Both the position numbers and the translations under genes were made by a program. Below, one piece after another: positions 55,611-64,000 of a stretch of DNA of 64,000 nucleotides. Below the pieces are notes generated by a model. The model saw only the letters and a program-made list of their open reading frames with translations. It searched no databases and was not told the DNA's origin. How positions within the stretch are numbered: the first letter of the stretch is position 1; the number at the start of each line of letters is the position of its first letter. The stretch comes from Codonopsis lanceolata. Lineage: Eukaryota > Streptophyta > Magnoliopsida > Asterales > Campanulaceae. Location of the stretch: the NCBI GenBank assembly GCA_013146195.2, contig CM028381.1, forward strand, positions 56,913,546-56,977,545, given 5' to 3'.

Positions 55611-56796
55611 TATAATACCCCGAACCTTTGTGTACTTGAACCTTTCAATGAGTTCCTTAGCATGCTTGGAATTTACCTTGTATGCTTGTCATACATACTA
55701 TGATTAGGTTGGGTTCATAGTTTCTTAATGAGTTTCTATGCATTGGATGATTCATGCTTTAGCTTACGTTGATTCTAACCTTTCCTTAGACGTTTGCCTT
55801 GGTGATTCTTGAGGTCTAACTAAGTTCACTTGAACCTTTGTATAATTGTGGATGTTTGATTAGTTTGGTGTTGACCAATACATGCTCATCTTTGAGTTTA
55901 AGAACTCAACTACCTTGTGTTGTGCCTTAGCAACTTAGAGACTTTTATATGCCTACTTTGTCTTGTTTTGTATCCTCTTTGTAGACTTGGTTGGCTTGAG
56001 TTCATTACTCATTTTCCTTAGTCCTTTACATGCTTAGATTAAGTAACTATGCTTGGTTGTTTTGAAGTTGATGATCGTTGGTTGTTTACGTTGCTTCACG
56101 ACCCTTGTTTACCTTCATTCTGGACATGGTTCGGGTGTGTTTCAGTTGTGTTTAGAGAGGGTAGATCAACCTCTTCGATTGTAGGGTTGTCTGGGTTCAG
56201 TTCTAGGCCTAAAACATGAGTTTTTATGACCTTCAGACCTTGCGGTCGCAAAGGGTTCGAGCATGCCCTCGCAAGAGATACTGGAAGTTTTCAAAGTGCA
56301 GGCTTTGGAGCTTGCGGTCGCAAGTTGTTGGGGGGATGCGACTGCATGCCCTATTTTTCTGATTTGAGACATTTTCTCCAATTTTGGTTAAAGACTAGAC
56401 TCAAGTCCGACCAAACCCCATCCTAATCAGTTAATTTGACCTTGATTAACCTAATTTAAGCCTAATGGAAGTTCATTAGCCCTAAGTCCTCACTTAGAGA
56501 GTTAATCCCAACTCTTGTGCGTTTGACACTTGTATTCCACTACCACTAACTGGAAGAGATATTTACTTGCTCTTTGTTGAAGTCAAACACTTCATTTTCC
56601 CAAAATTTTCCTCCCACCATTGTTAGACCTTGTGTGTGGGAGATTGAAGGTGAGATTGGTGTGTGTGGAAGGTTTCCCGGAGCTCTGGTGGCCTAATTCA
56701 TGATCCGAGAGACCACGCGTTCTCCTCAATGAGGAGATCATTCTCTATGGTTTGGAATTTATTTTCCTTGGTTTTGTACCAAACTAGGTATGCTTA
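55611..56796 (+). repeat. Tekay-like LTR fragment
   Basis: It starts near TAATACCCCGAACC, similar to Tekay LTR starts. At 56,667-56,690 it has TTTCCCGGAGCTCTGGTGGC, matching TTTCCCGGAGATCCGGTGGT at 49,561 in the other Tekay-like LTR. It is cut at 56,797 by the Sirevirus-like LTR. It carries two CTTGCGGTCGCAAG motifs (56,238 and 56,311). Confidence 0.5.
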
Positions 56797-57793
56797 TGTT
56801 GATTCTTATGTTAGATTTATATCTGATCAGTTCATTACATTAGTTTTATACTTCAGTGGCTAATCGGGCTGCGTATCGATTAGCGTGGCAACTGTGTATA
56901 GAAATTTGCCTAGTATAGTTTTTATAGGACTTTACAGGTTCAGCGGAAGACCTCTTCAAGCTTCATCGGAAGCAACTTTCAAGACATTCCCTGACATATC
57001 AAGCTGCCGAAAGCAACTTTCCGTAAAGCAGGAAGACTTTTCGTCTGAGCAGTGGCCGAGGAAAAAGCGGTGTCTCCTCTTGTCTGCAACAACTCTCGAA
57101 TCGACACCTAAATCGCCCACTTTTTGAAGATCTCGAAAATCATTCCACTGCTCTAGATATCGTGAAGACGAAAAATCCTTGATGACCCCATGCATTTAAT
57201 GCATACATAAAAAGTTTGTTGAAGTATTCGTCTTCTCCAACGGATCTTTTGAAGTGCACCTGCTATAAATACTGCCATTAAAGACTAGAGAGACAGACAA
57301 CTGTACAGAATCGATCGAATACTTAAAGAATTGCTATGAAACTCGTTAACTCCAAGTCTTACAGCTCAGTGCAATCAAGAGATCCTAAACAGATCTAGAA
57401 GTCTGTCAACAACAAGAAGGCGTTCATCAACACTTATTGTTTTAACTTCTTGTTGTTTACTTTCATTAACTATACTTCTACGAATTAAATATCTTGTATT
57501 CTGAGATATTTAATTCCCTAGACAAACACAAGTCAATATTTTGTACACGATCCATTAGGGATATTCTTTGTAATTGATCTAGTGGAAAACATAGTGCACT
57601 ATTTAAATCAAGGTTATTGCCTTGGTGGTGGGCGTAACACTCTTTATAGTGTGAACCATCCCAAAATACTTGTGTTATTCCTTACTGTTTGTCTGATATT
57701 TGAACTGCTTAGTACTTTGATTATCTTTATCCATTTGATTCTCTCTCTACAATTTTCTCTCTCTACAATTTTCCTATTAGGGTTTAGTGGTGC

Positions 57794-58909
57794 ATGGCGG
57801 CGGCCAAGGAGGCTCCGCCTCCCAGCCCACGGATCCGTGCATGGGTGGTCGGCTATGTCCTATGCTAATGTTGTTGCGCAACCAAAATCGTTCGTGGGTA
57901 ATCTTGAGCCCATCCTACAAGCGGTCCCTTTGGCTCCTCGGCGGCCGGTTGTAGTGGATGGTGATCCCGGTTGCTTGTTCTCATCTATGGAGATGGGCGC
58001 CTACGCCAAGCAATTCGAGAATACCTTGATCACGAAATTTTCATGCAGGCGGCCAACGTGAATGTTATACTGACGGATATAGCTAGGCGGCACCTCAAAG
58101 GTCCATTCGTTGTGGGTTTATTGGATCCGCGACATATTATGGTTCGACTTTCGTCGTCGGAAGATTTTATTCTAGCATTATCAAAGGAATCACACATGAT
58201 TCAATCTTGCATGTCTGAGATCATTTAGGTGGTCGGCTAATTTTGCATATCGAAAAGATGAGACAAGGTTGGCGGTTTGGGTCGGTTGCATCATCTACCT
58301 CTTATGTTTTTCAATCCGTCCTTTTTGAGGCGTATCGGGAATTCCTTAGGGAATTTTTTGAGAGCGGACGAAAACTCTTTCGTTAGTGAGACCTATGTTT
58401 GCTCGTATGTGTATTGAAATAGATGTCTCACACCCTTTGCCATCGAGTATGGATTGGTTCGAGTAAGGAAGGCGGCTACAGCGGTCCCTTGAATTCGAAG
58501 GGAATATTCGGTATTGTGTTGGGTGTGGTCTATTAGGGCATCTTAAGAGTCAGTGCAAGAAAGGGTCTCCTCGTTTGCCTAAGCAACAAGATGCTCCTGT
58601 TGAACAAATTCATATACCGAATGGTCCCAGGCAAGGTATGTCACGGGATAAGGGGAAGACAGTTCCAATTAAGCATAATGAAGATATTGGCGGCGGTAAA
58701 ACTGTTGTTCCTCCACAAGCTTCCCACAAGGAACAACAGCGGTGGACTCCAGTTAAACGAGATGGAGGGTCAGTTTCGTTGGCCAAAAATGCTCAAGGAG
58801 TTCCCGTGGAGGTAGAGCATATTGATGTCACCGGTTACGAGTGCTTGAAAGATGGAAATGTTAGAGTTTCGACTCATGTGAGCAGCGGCGAGGACAATCG
58901 GTACCTTTA
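57794..58909 (+). pseudogene. LINE ORF1 (RNA-binding, CCHC knuckle)
   Basis: ATG at 57,794 (MAAAKEAPPPSPRIRAW), with frame changes near 57,830 and 58,030 and stops between 58,220 and 58,440. Recognisable parts are SYANVV, a DUF4283-like segment (AKQFENTLITKF; LKGPFVVGLLDPRHIMVRL) and a perfect CX2CX4HX4C zinc knuckle (CVGCGLLGHLKSQC, about 58,515-58,556). A polar tail ends at 58,907-58,909. ORF1 proteins of plant L1 elements bind the element RNA; this one is broken. Confidence 0.65.
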
Positions 58910-59319
58910 ACTAATTCTTTTGGCTTCTTTGGAGGATTTGGAGGAGGATCTTGTGGCAAAGGGTCGGATGTGACACTACCTCCATCGGCTTTGCATACAA
59001 GCAATCGTGGTGTAGGCAATGGCGAGAAAGTGTACAAAAGAGTCGGTTTATATTGGTGAATTTTGGAATGGTTTTTTACACGAAATCCCGCGTAAATTTG
59101 GAAAGGCCCACTCTACTAACGGTGATTATGAGGATAAATCGGTAGAAAATCGTAGCGTCTTTACAGATGCCGATATTGGTAATGTTTCTCTTCGTAATTC
59201 TTTTATGACCTATTGCACAGTGCTGAATACGGAAAAGAAAAAGGCGAGGTTTCTGAAGGAGAATATTAGAGTTACTAGGGCTGCCAGTAAAGCCCGTTCA
59301 GTCAATCTAGCATAATTTT

Positions 59320-62300
59320 ATGACGATAGTTATTTGGAACGCTAGGGGAGTTTGCAATAAGGATACTAGAGCGTATCTGAAGCTTCTAATTCGGCAACAT
59401 CGTCCTTTTTTGTGTGCTGTGTTAGAGCCCAAGGCTAGTGGTGATCGTCTTTTTAAATTTTGTCGTCGAGTTGGTTTTGCATTTAATATGCATGTCAATC
59501 CTATTAATAAACACATTTGGATTTTATGGAATAGTCCCGTTGACGTTAATCTGGTGAGTTATTCCTCGCAGCAAGTTTCAGTTATGATTAACATGCCTGA
59601 TCGGGTTTCTACTTTGGCCACGTTTGTTTATGCTAAATGTAATAGACTGGTTCGGAATGAACTTTGGGCTGATATTATGAATCTTTCTGTTGGGTGCACG
59701 GTTCCGTGGATCGTTGGGGGAGACTTTAACGTCATTTGTCAATCTAATGAAAAATTGGGTGGTGCCCCATGCGACTTAGGTGATTTGGCGGATTTTAACA
59801 ATTGTATCAATTTATCAGGTTTGGTAGACGCAGGCTTCGAGGGTTCTCGTTTCACATGGTGCAATAATCAGTCGGGTAGGCATCGTATTTGGAAGAGATT
59901 GGATAGAGTATTAGTGAATGGGCTGTTTAAGCTTTCCTTTCCGAGGCTGTCAGTTAAGCATTTGGTCACAGCTGTTTCAGATCACTCGCCTCTTTTACTT
60001 GATTTTCAAGACTCCGTGCAAAGGAAAGGCGGCTTTCGTTTTCAACGAGTTTGGTTGGATCACAAAGATTTTTTACCTTTTGTGACGGAACAATGGAATA
60101 AACCTACGTGGGGAACTGGTATGTCTCTTCTATATCGCAAATTAAAGTTTCTGCGTCCAGCCTTGAAAGATTGGAATTGGAGGGTGTTTGGTCACATTCA
60201 ACGGAATATTGCGGCTATTCAGGACGACATTCTGAAGTTGGAGCTTGATTTGCAAAATGGAGGGGGTTTGGCAGTTTCGGATGGTTTGAAAGTCGCTCAA
60301 CATCGTCTCACTCAACTGCTTGCTTGGGAATCGGAGATGGCTGAAGCCAAATCTCGTCAATTGTGGGTGACCGAAGGTGAGCGTAATACTGCGTTCTTTC
60401 ACGCTAGTATGCAGGATAGAGGCCAAAAGAATAAACTACGTCTGCGGCAGAATGATGGAACTCTCACTGAGGACCCAACTGAAATAGGGGCTATGGCTGA
60501 AGCTTACTTTTCGGATCTTTTTGCCTCTACTGATCCTGTTATTGATGATGCATTATTTGATGATTTTCCTTCTACTGTTACTTTAGCAGATAACATTTTG
60601 TTGACTGAGTTACCAAACGAGGAGGAAATTTGGGCTGCGATCAAATCCCTTAATCCAAATAGCGCTCCGGGGCCGGATGGTTTCACCGGCTGGTTTTTTC
60701 AGGGGTGCTGGACGATAATTAAGAAGGAGGTGTTGGAAGCAGTCTGGGATTTTTTTAATGGGAATGTGCTTCATCGCGGCTTGTCATCAGCTTTAGTAGT
60801 TCTCATTCCGAAGGTGGAGAATCCGGATAACTTACGTGACTTACGCCCGATAAGTCTTTGTAATTTTGCTGCGAAGTTAATTTCCAAGATTTTATCAACT
60901 CGTTTGTCTTCTCTCGCTTCGGCCGATTTCGCCACGCTCATCCGGCTTTGTTAAGGGTCGTAGTATTCAAGATAATATTTTGTTGGCTCATGAGTTGGTT
61001 CAACGCATCGACTATAAGACTCGGGGAGGTAATATGGTTGTTAAGATCGACATGTCAAAGGCGTATGATAGATTAGAATGGAGTTTTTTGGCGCGGGCTT
61101 TGAGGGCTTTTGGCTTCAGTTCGGATTTTGGCACTTTGATTTTTAATTTGCTCTCTAATAGTTGGTACTCCTTTAAAATTAATGGAACTATTTCGGGTTT
61201 TTTCAAGGCTAGTCGGGGTGTGAAGCAAGGCGATCCAATCTCTTCCATGCTCTTCATTTTGGCTCAGCAAGTGTTGTCGTATAATCTTGACAGGGCTGTC
61301 TCGCGTGGTTTGTTTCTGCCTTTCATTCATGGTCGACGGGGTCCTGTAATCACTCATTTATTATATGCCGACGATATGCTGTTATTTTGTAATGGTTCTA
61401 AGAGGTCGATTATTGGTTTGAAGACAATTTTGCGGAATTATGAAGAGTCGTCTGGTCAGCGAGTTAATGCTAGCAAAAGCGGCTTCTATGTATCGAAGAG
61501 ATGCTCCCCTCGTCAGATTTTGAGAATCAAGGGATGGTCGGGTTTTAATCACAGTAACTGGCCATTGAAATACTTGGGTCTCCCTTTGTATAAAGGTCGG
61601 CTTAGGAGAGTTTATTTTGAGGAGATAACGAGGAAGGTTACGGGAAGAATTTATAATTGGCGAAATAACTTGTTGTCGTTTGGAGCGAGAGTGACTCTTA
61701 TTAAATCGATTTTATGCAGTCTTCCGGTTTATGCTTTGGCGGCATTGAAAGTTTGTAAATCAGTGCTTCGAAACATTGAGCAGAATATGGCGAATTTTCT
61801 TTGGAGTGATCGAGGCAATAAACGTTTTCATTGGATAGCTTGGCATCGCGTCTGTCGGCCTTTGGATGAAGGTGGTCTGGGTATTAGATCCTTGAATCAG
61901 ATCATGGTTTCGTTACATGCAAAACTTGCATGGAAAGTCCTTAATCAACAAGGTCAGTGGGCAGATTTTTGCATTGCAAAATATGGCGTGCATCAGGAAT
62001 TTGGTTTTCGGTGTGTCTCAAAGTCTTGGAGAGCTGTTTTGGACCTATTGCCGATAGTTCAGGCTTCAAGCCGTTGGGTCGTGGGTAGAGGAAATATTTC
62101 TTTTTGGGATGATAATTGGTGCGGTTCTCGTCTGATCGGGCCTCTTCCAGTTGATAAAAATCTTTCGGTGGCTTCAGCAATGCAACAGCTTGATAGTTTG
62201 ACACAGCTTGTGCCTCAGGCAGTGCGGCATCGGGTGCAACATATTATATGTGACGATACAATTCCAGACAGGTTGATCTATGAGTTCACTGCTTCGGGGG

Positions 62301-63361
62301 CTTTCAAGGCCAGTGCTTTCTTGCATCAATACAGGGAGCATGGTCAGATTCAGAGGTGGGCTCAAATTATTTGGCAAAAATGGCTTCCTATGCGAGTAAG
62401 TTGTTTTCTTTGGAAGTTGTTTCAAAATGCCTTGCCTCTTGATGTTAATATCCAAGCTTGCCGTGTTCAGTTAGCTTCCAAATGTCATTGTTGTGTTGAT
62501 TCTCATGCGGTGGAATCTCTTACTCACCTGTTCGTTAATTCTGATATTGCTCGTCAATTATGGTCAAGTTTGGCGAATCGTTTTCAGTTAATTTCGCAGT
62601 ATGAGAGCCTTCATCATATTTTCTCAGTTTGGTCTTCGGTTACTCTGCGCTCTCAACTTGGGGTTACTATGTTTAGTATCTTTGCTTTTACATGTTGGGA
62701 GATTTGGAAGGAGCGTTATTATGGCGGTTTTGAGGATTCCGTAATGATCAAGGATCGAATAGCCTCTCGGATTTTTGATGGTGTTAGAGTAGCCAATCTT
62801 TGCTTTGTTCAAAAACTAGAAGTGGCCGGGCTGCTTGTGTTGCTATCCAATCTTTTCAGTTGAGGGTTAATTCGGTGCCTGTTAAAAGAGGCAAGTGGGT
62901 TCGGTGGATTCCTCCGATTAGTGGGTATAAACTTAATACAGATGGCTCTTCAAAGGATGGGAGGTGCACAGGAGGCGGTGTGATTCGTGATGCTTCGGGA
63001 AATTTTTTGTGTGCCTTTTCAAGCGATTATGGGAATGGTACGAACATGAGGGCTGAGATTATGGCCCTTCGAGAAGGTCTTCACCGTGTCACTCACTCGC
63101 TTCATCTCGATCGATACTGTGGTTGTAGAATCTGATTCTCTCACGGCGGTTAAGGTTTTGATCGATGGTCTTAGTGAACCTTGGCAATATATATACTTGC
63201 TTCGGGATTGTAGAGGTCTTTTGGGTGGTTTTTCGTTGCGGCATGTGTTTCGAGAACAGAATATGGTGGCTGACAGATTAGCTGCTTTTGCGCATACTCA
63301 CGGGAGTCAAGTTGTGTTTTCAGACTATGTTAATCTTCCTGTCTTTGTTAAAAGGTTTTAG
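59320..63361 (+). pseudogene. LINE ORF2: endonuclease, RT, zinc segment, RNase H
   Basis: The start at 59,320 (MTIVIWNARGV) is typical of plant L1 ORF2. The AP-type endonuclease shows NARG, GGDFN, RLDRVL and SDHSP. The RT has APGPDGF, LRPISLCN, VKIDMSKAYDR, GVKQGDP and the catalytic box YADD (LLYADDMLLF, about 61,362). A zinc segment near 62,280-62,560 has WQKWLPMRVSCFLWKLF. The RNase H has NTDGSS, AEIMALREGL, ESDSL and REQNMVADRLA. Three single-base-type frame changes are visible, near 60,925 (inside RT), 62,810 and 63,110 (inside RNase H). All catalytic motifs are otherwise intact, so decay is recent or mild. The product would nick DNA and prime reverse transcription at the nick. Confidence 0.85.
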
Positions 63362-63541
63362 CTTTTGATAGGGATGGTCTCAGTATAGTTTCAGAAATAG
63401 TTGCTTGGCCTTTTGGTCCTCTTGGTTCGTTGTTTTTGAGGTTCGGGCTCCTTTGTCCCCCTCTTTTGGGTTAAGGCCGGGTTGTCCCCCTCCTCAGATC
63501 TTCTCTTCTTTTTAATAAAATGCTGCAGTGCCGTCTGTTTC

Positions 63542-63579
<38 letters not shown>

Positions 63580-63773
63580 CTTGTAAAAGGTCTACCGGTA
63601 GTCCTTATCGGCAGACCTAGAACAACTACCTTGAAGGTCTTCCGCTACTTCAATCTTTTCAATAGATTGCAAGTATCTTTCAAAGTATTTACTTAAAAAG
63701 TTTTAAGTGTTTAATAAGCTATTCAACCCCCCCCCCCTTCAAGCTTATTATTGTGCCCATTGGGACCCACAAT

Positions 63774-63786
63774 TGGTATCAGAGCC
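63774..63786 (+). promoter_or_regulatory. Primer binding site, Sirevirus-like element
   Basis: TGGTATCAGAGCC is the canonical Ty1/copia primer site complementary to the 3' end of initiator tRNA-Met, two bases after the LTR edge. Confidence 0.9.
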
Positions 63787-63858
63787 TTACTCTTTGAAAA
63801 CAAGCTTTTCCAAGATTAAACTCTTGATAGATACGATAAAATGGCACAAACACACTAG

Positions 63859-64000
63859 ATGTTGCCTACATCTAATGCTAACCACGTCCCAATATTGGAC
63901 GAAAGACATTTTGATGTATGGAAGGATAAAGTAATGAGATTTATGAATTCTATTGACAACAGATTATGGAAATGCGTTACTGCAGGTCAACTTGTACCAA
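63859..64000 (+). CDS. Sirevirus-like gag, 5' part, runs off the window
   Basis: The frame opens at ATG 63,859 and stays open to the window end. The product includes VPILDERHFDVWKDKVMRFM and SIDNRLWKCV, matching the start of Ty1/copia gag proteins (F..W...M......D..LW). An upstream ATG at 63,841 meets a stop after five codons, so 63,859 is the better start. It is partial; whether the rest is intact is not visible. Confidence 0.65.
   Translation, partial: MLPTSNANHVPILDERHFDVWKDKVMRFMNSIDNRLWKCVTAGQLVP

Larger units (their letters stand above)
57739..63575 (+). mobile_element. Nearly full-length L1-type LINE
   Basis: A 5' region with a duplicated CTCTCTCTACAATTTTC, then ORF1 (CCHC protein), ORF2 (endonuclease, RT, zinc segment, RNase H), a 3' UTR with TTAATAAAATG, and a 33-A tail (63,543-63,575). 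It lies inside the Sirevirus-like LTR. No clear target duplication was found at the edges, perhaps because of a small target deletion. Both ORFs are frame-broken, so the copy is non-autonomous. Confidence 0.85.
56797..63771 (+). repeat. 5' LTR of a plus-strand Sirevirus-like element, split by a LINE
   Basis: The LTR starts TGTTGATTCTTATG at 56,797 and ends GGGACCCACA at 63,771. The parts at 56,797-57,738 and 63,576-63,771 are together homologous to the 1256-bp LTR at 39,660-40,915, except for an approx. 115-bp internal difference. A TATAAATA box lies at 57,264-57,271. The LINE occupies the interval between the two parts. After the right edge come the primer site and gag. Confidence 0.8.

Noticed and set aside
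57582..58061. 159-codon ORF as a host gene
   Set aside because: It crosses from the copia LTR into the LINE 5' region; its second half is one frame of LINE ORF1.

Overview
The window looks like repeat-dense nuclear DNA of a flowering plant, probably a eudicot. It is AT-rich, its genes would be spliced, and its long features are plant transposable-element lineages: Tat/Retand-like, Ogre-like, Tekay-like and Athila-like Ty3/gypsy, Sirevirus-like Ty1/copia, an L1-type LINE, and several MITE families. I found no convincing host gene, rRNA, functional tRNA or CRISPR array. Two runs of exactly 100 N (22,771-22,870 and 45,420-45,519) are assembly gaps, so order across them is not assured.

Layout. 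1-4.9 kb: an X-Y-X-Y duplication of fragments of an unrecognised, possibly transposase-derived, spliced gene, with MITEs between the modules. 5.4-8.6 kb: MITEs, including one copy split by a 1.3-kb element with long terminal inverted repeats (TIRs). 8.9-11.3 kb: a minus-strand LTR and its terminal ORF remnant, abutting a third, inverted Y module. 11.4-12.9 kb: MITEs. 12.9-16.6 kb: LTR and antisense gene of a Tat-type element (Tat-1), cut by an Ogre-like element (16.65-22.77 kb, LTR + gag + protease) that runs into gap 1. 22.9-27.2 kb: a hairpin MITE, five units of a 178-bp tandem repeat, a large inverted repeat (about 400-bp arms), a GGATTT-type minisatellite, a LINE scrap and an AT-rich tandem array.

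27,174-38,546: an essentially complete Tat-type element (Tat-2, minus strand), with two 619-bp LTRs, flanking ATAAT direct repeats, gag-protease, reverse transcriptase (RT)-RNase H-second RNase H-integrase, and an antisense spliced gene (plus strand) with its own TATA box. It splits the AT-rich array, which resumes at 38,547-39,659. 39.66-45.4 kb: minus-strand Sirevirus-like copia (3' LTR, polypurine tract, extra ORF with a possible own promoter, RNase H and RT remnants) up to gap 2. 45.5-51.7 kb: 3' part of a Tekay-like element inserted in an Athila-like gag (51.7-53.8 kb), whose 5' LTR is at 53,990-55,302. 55.6-64 kb: a Tekay-like LTR fragment invaded by a plus-strand Sirevirus-like element whose 5' LTR was in turn invaded by a nearly full-length LINE; the Sirevirus-like gag runs off the window end.

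The most interesting content is the antisense gene of the Tat elements. Two divergent copies 14 kb apart share promoter position, a 5'-UTR intron ending at the start codon, the same later splice sites, a conserved N-terminal domain and a Cys cluster. Antisense extra ORFs are known in Tat-lineage elements (Retand, Grande); the promoter architecture and Cys cluster are what I would examine further. All coding remnants, with the possible exception of the open Sirevirus gag at the window edge, carry nonsense or frameshift lesions.
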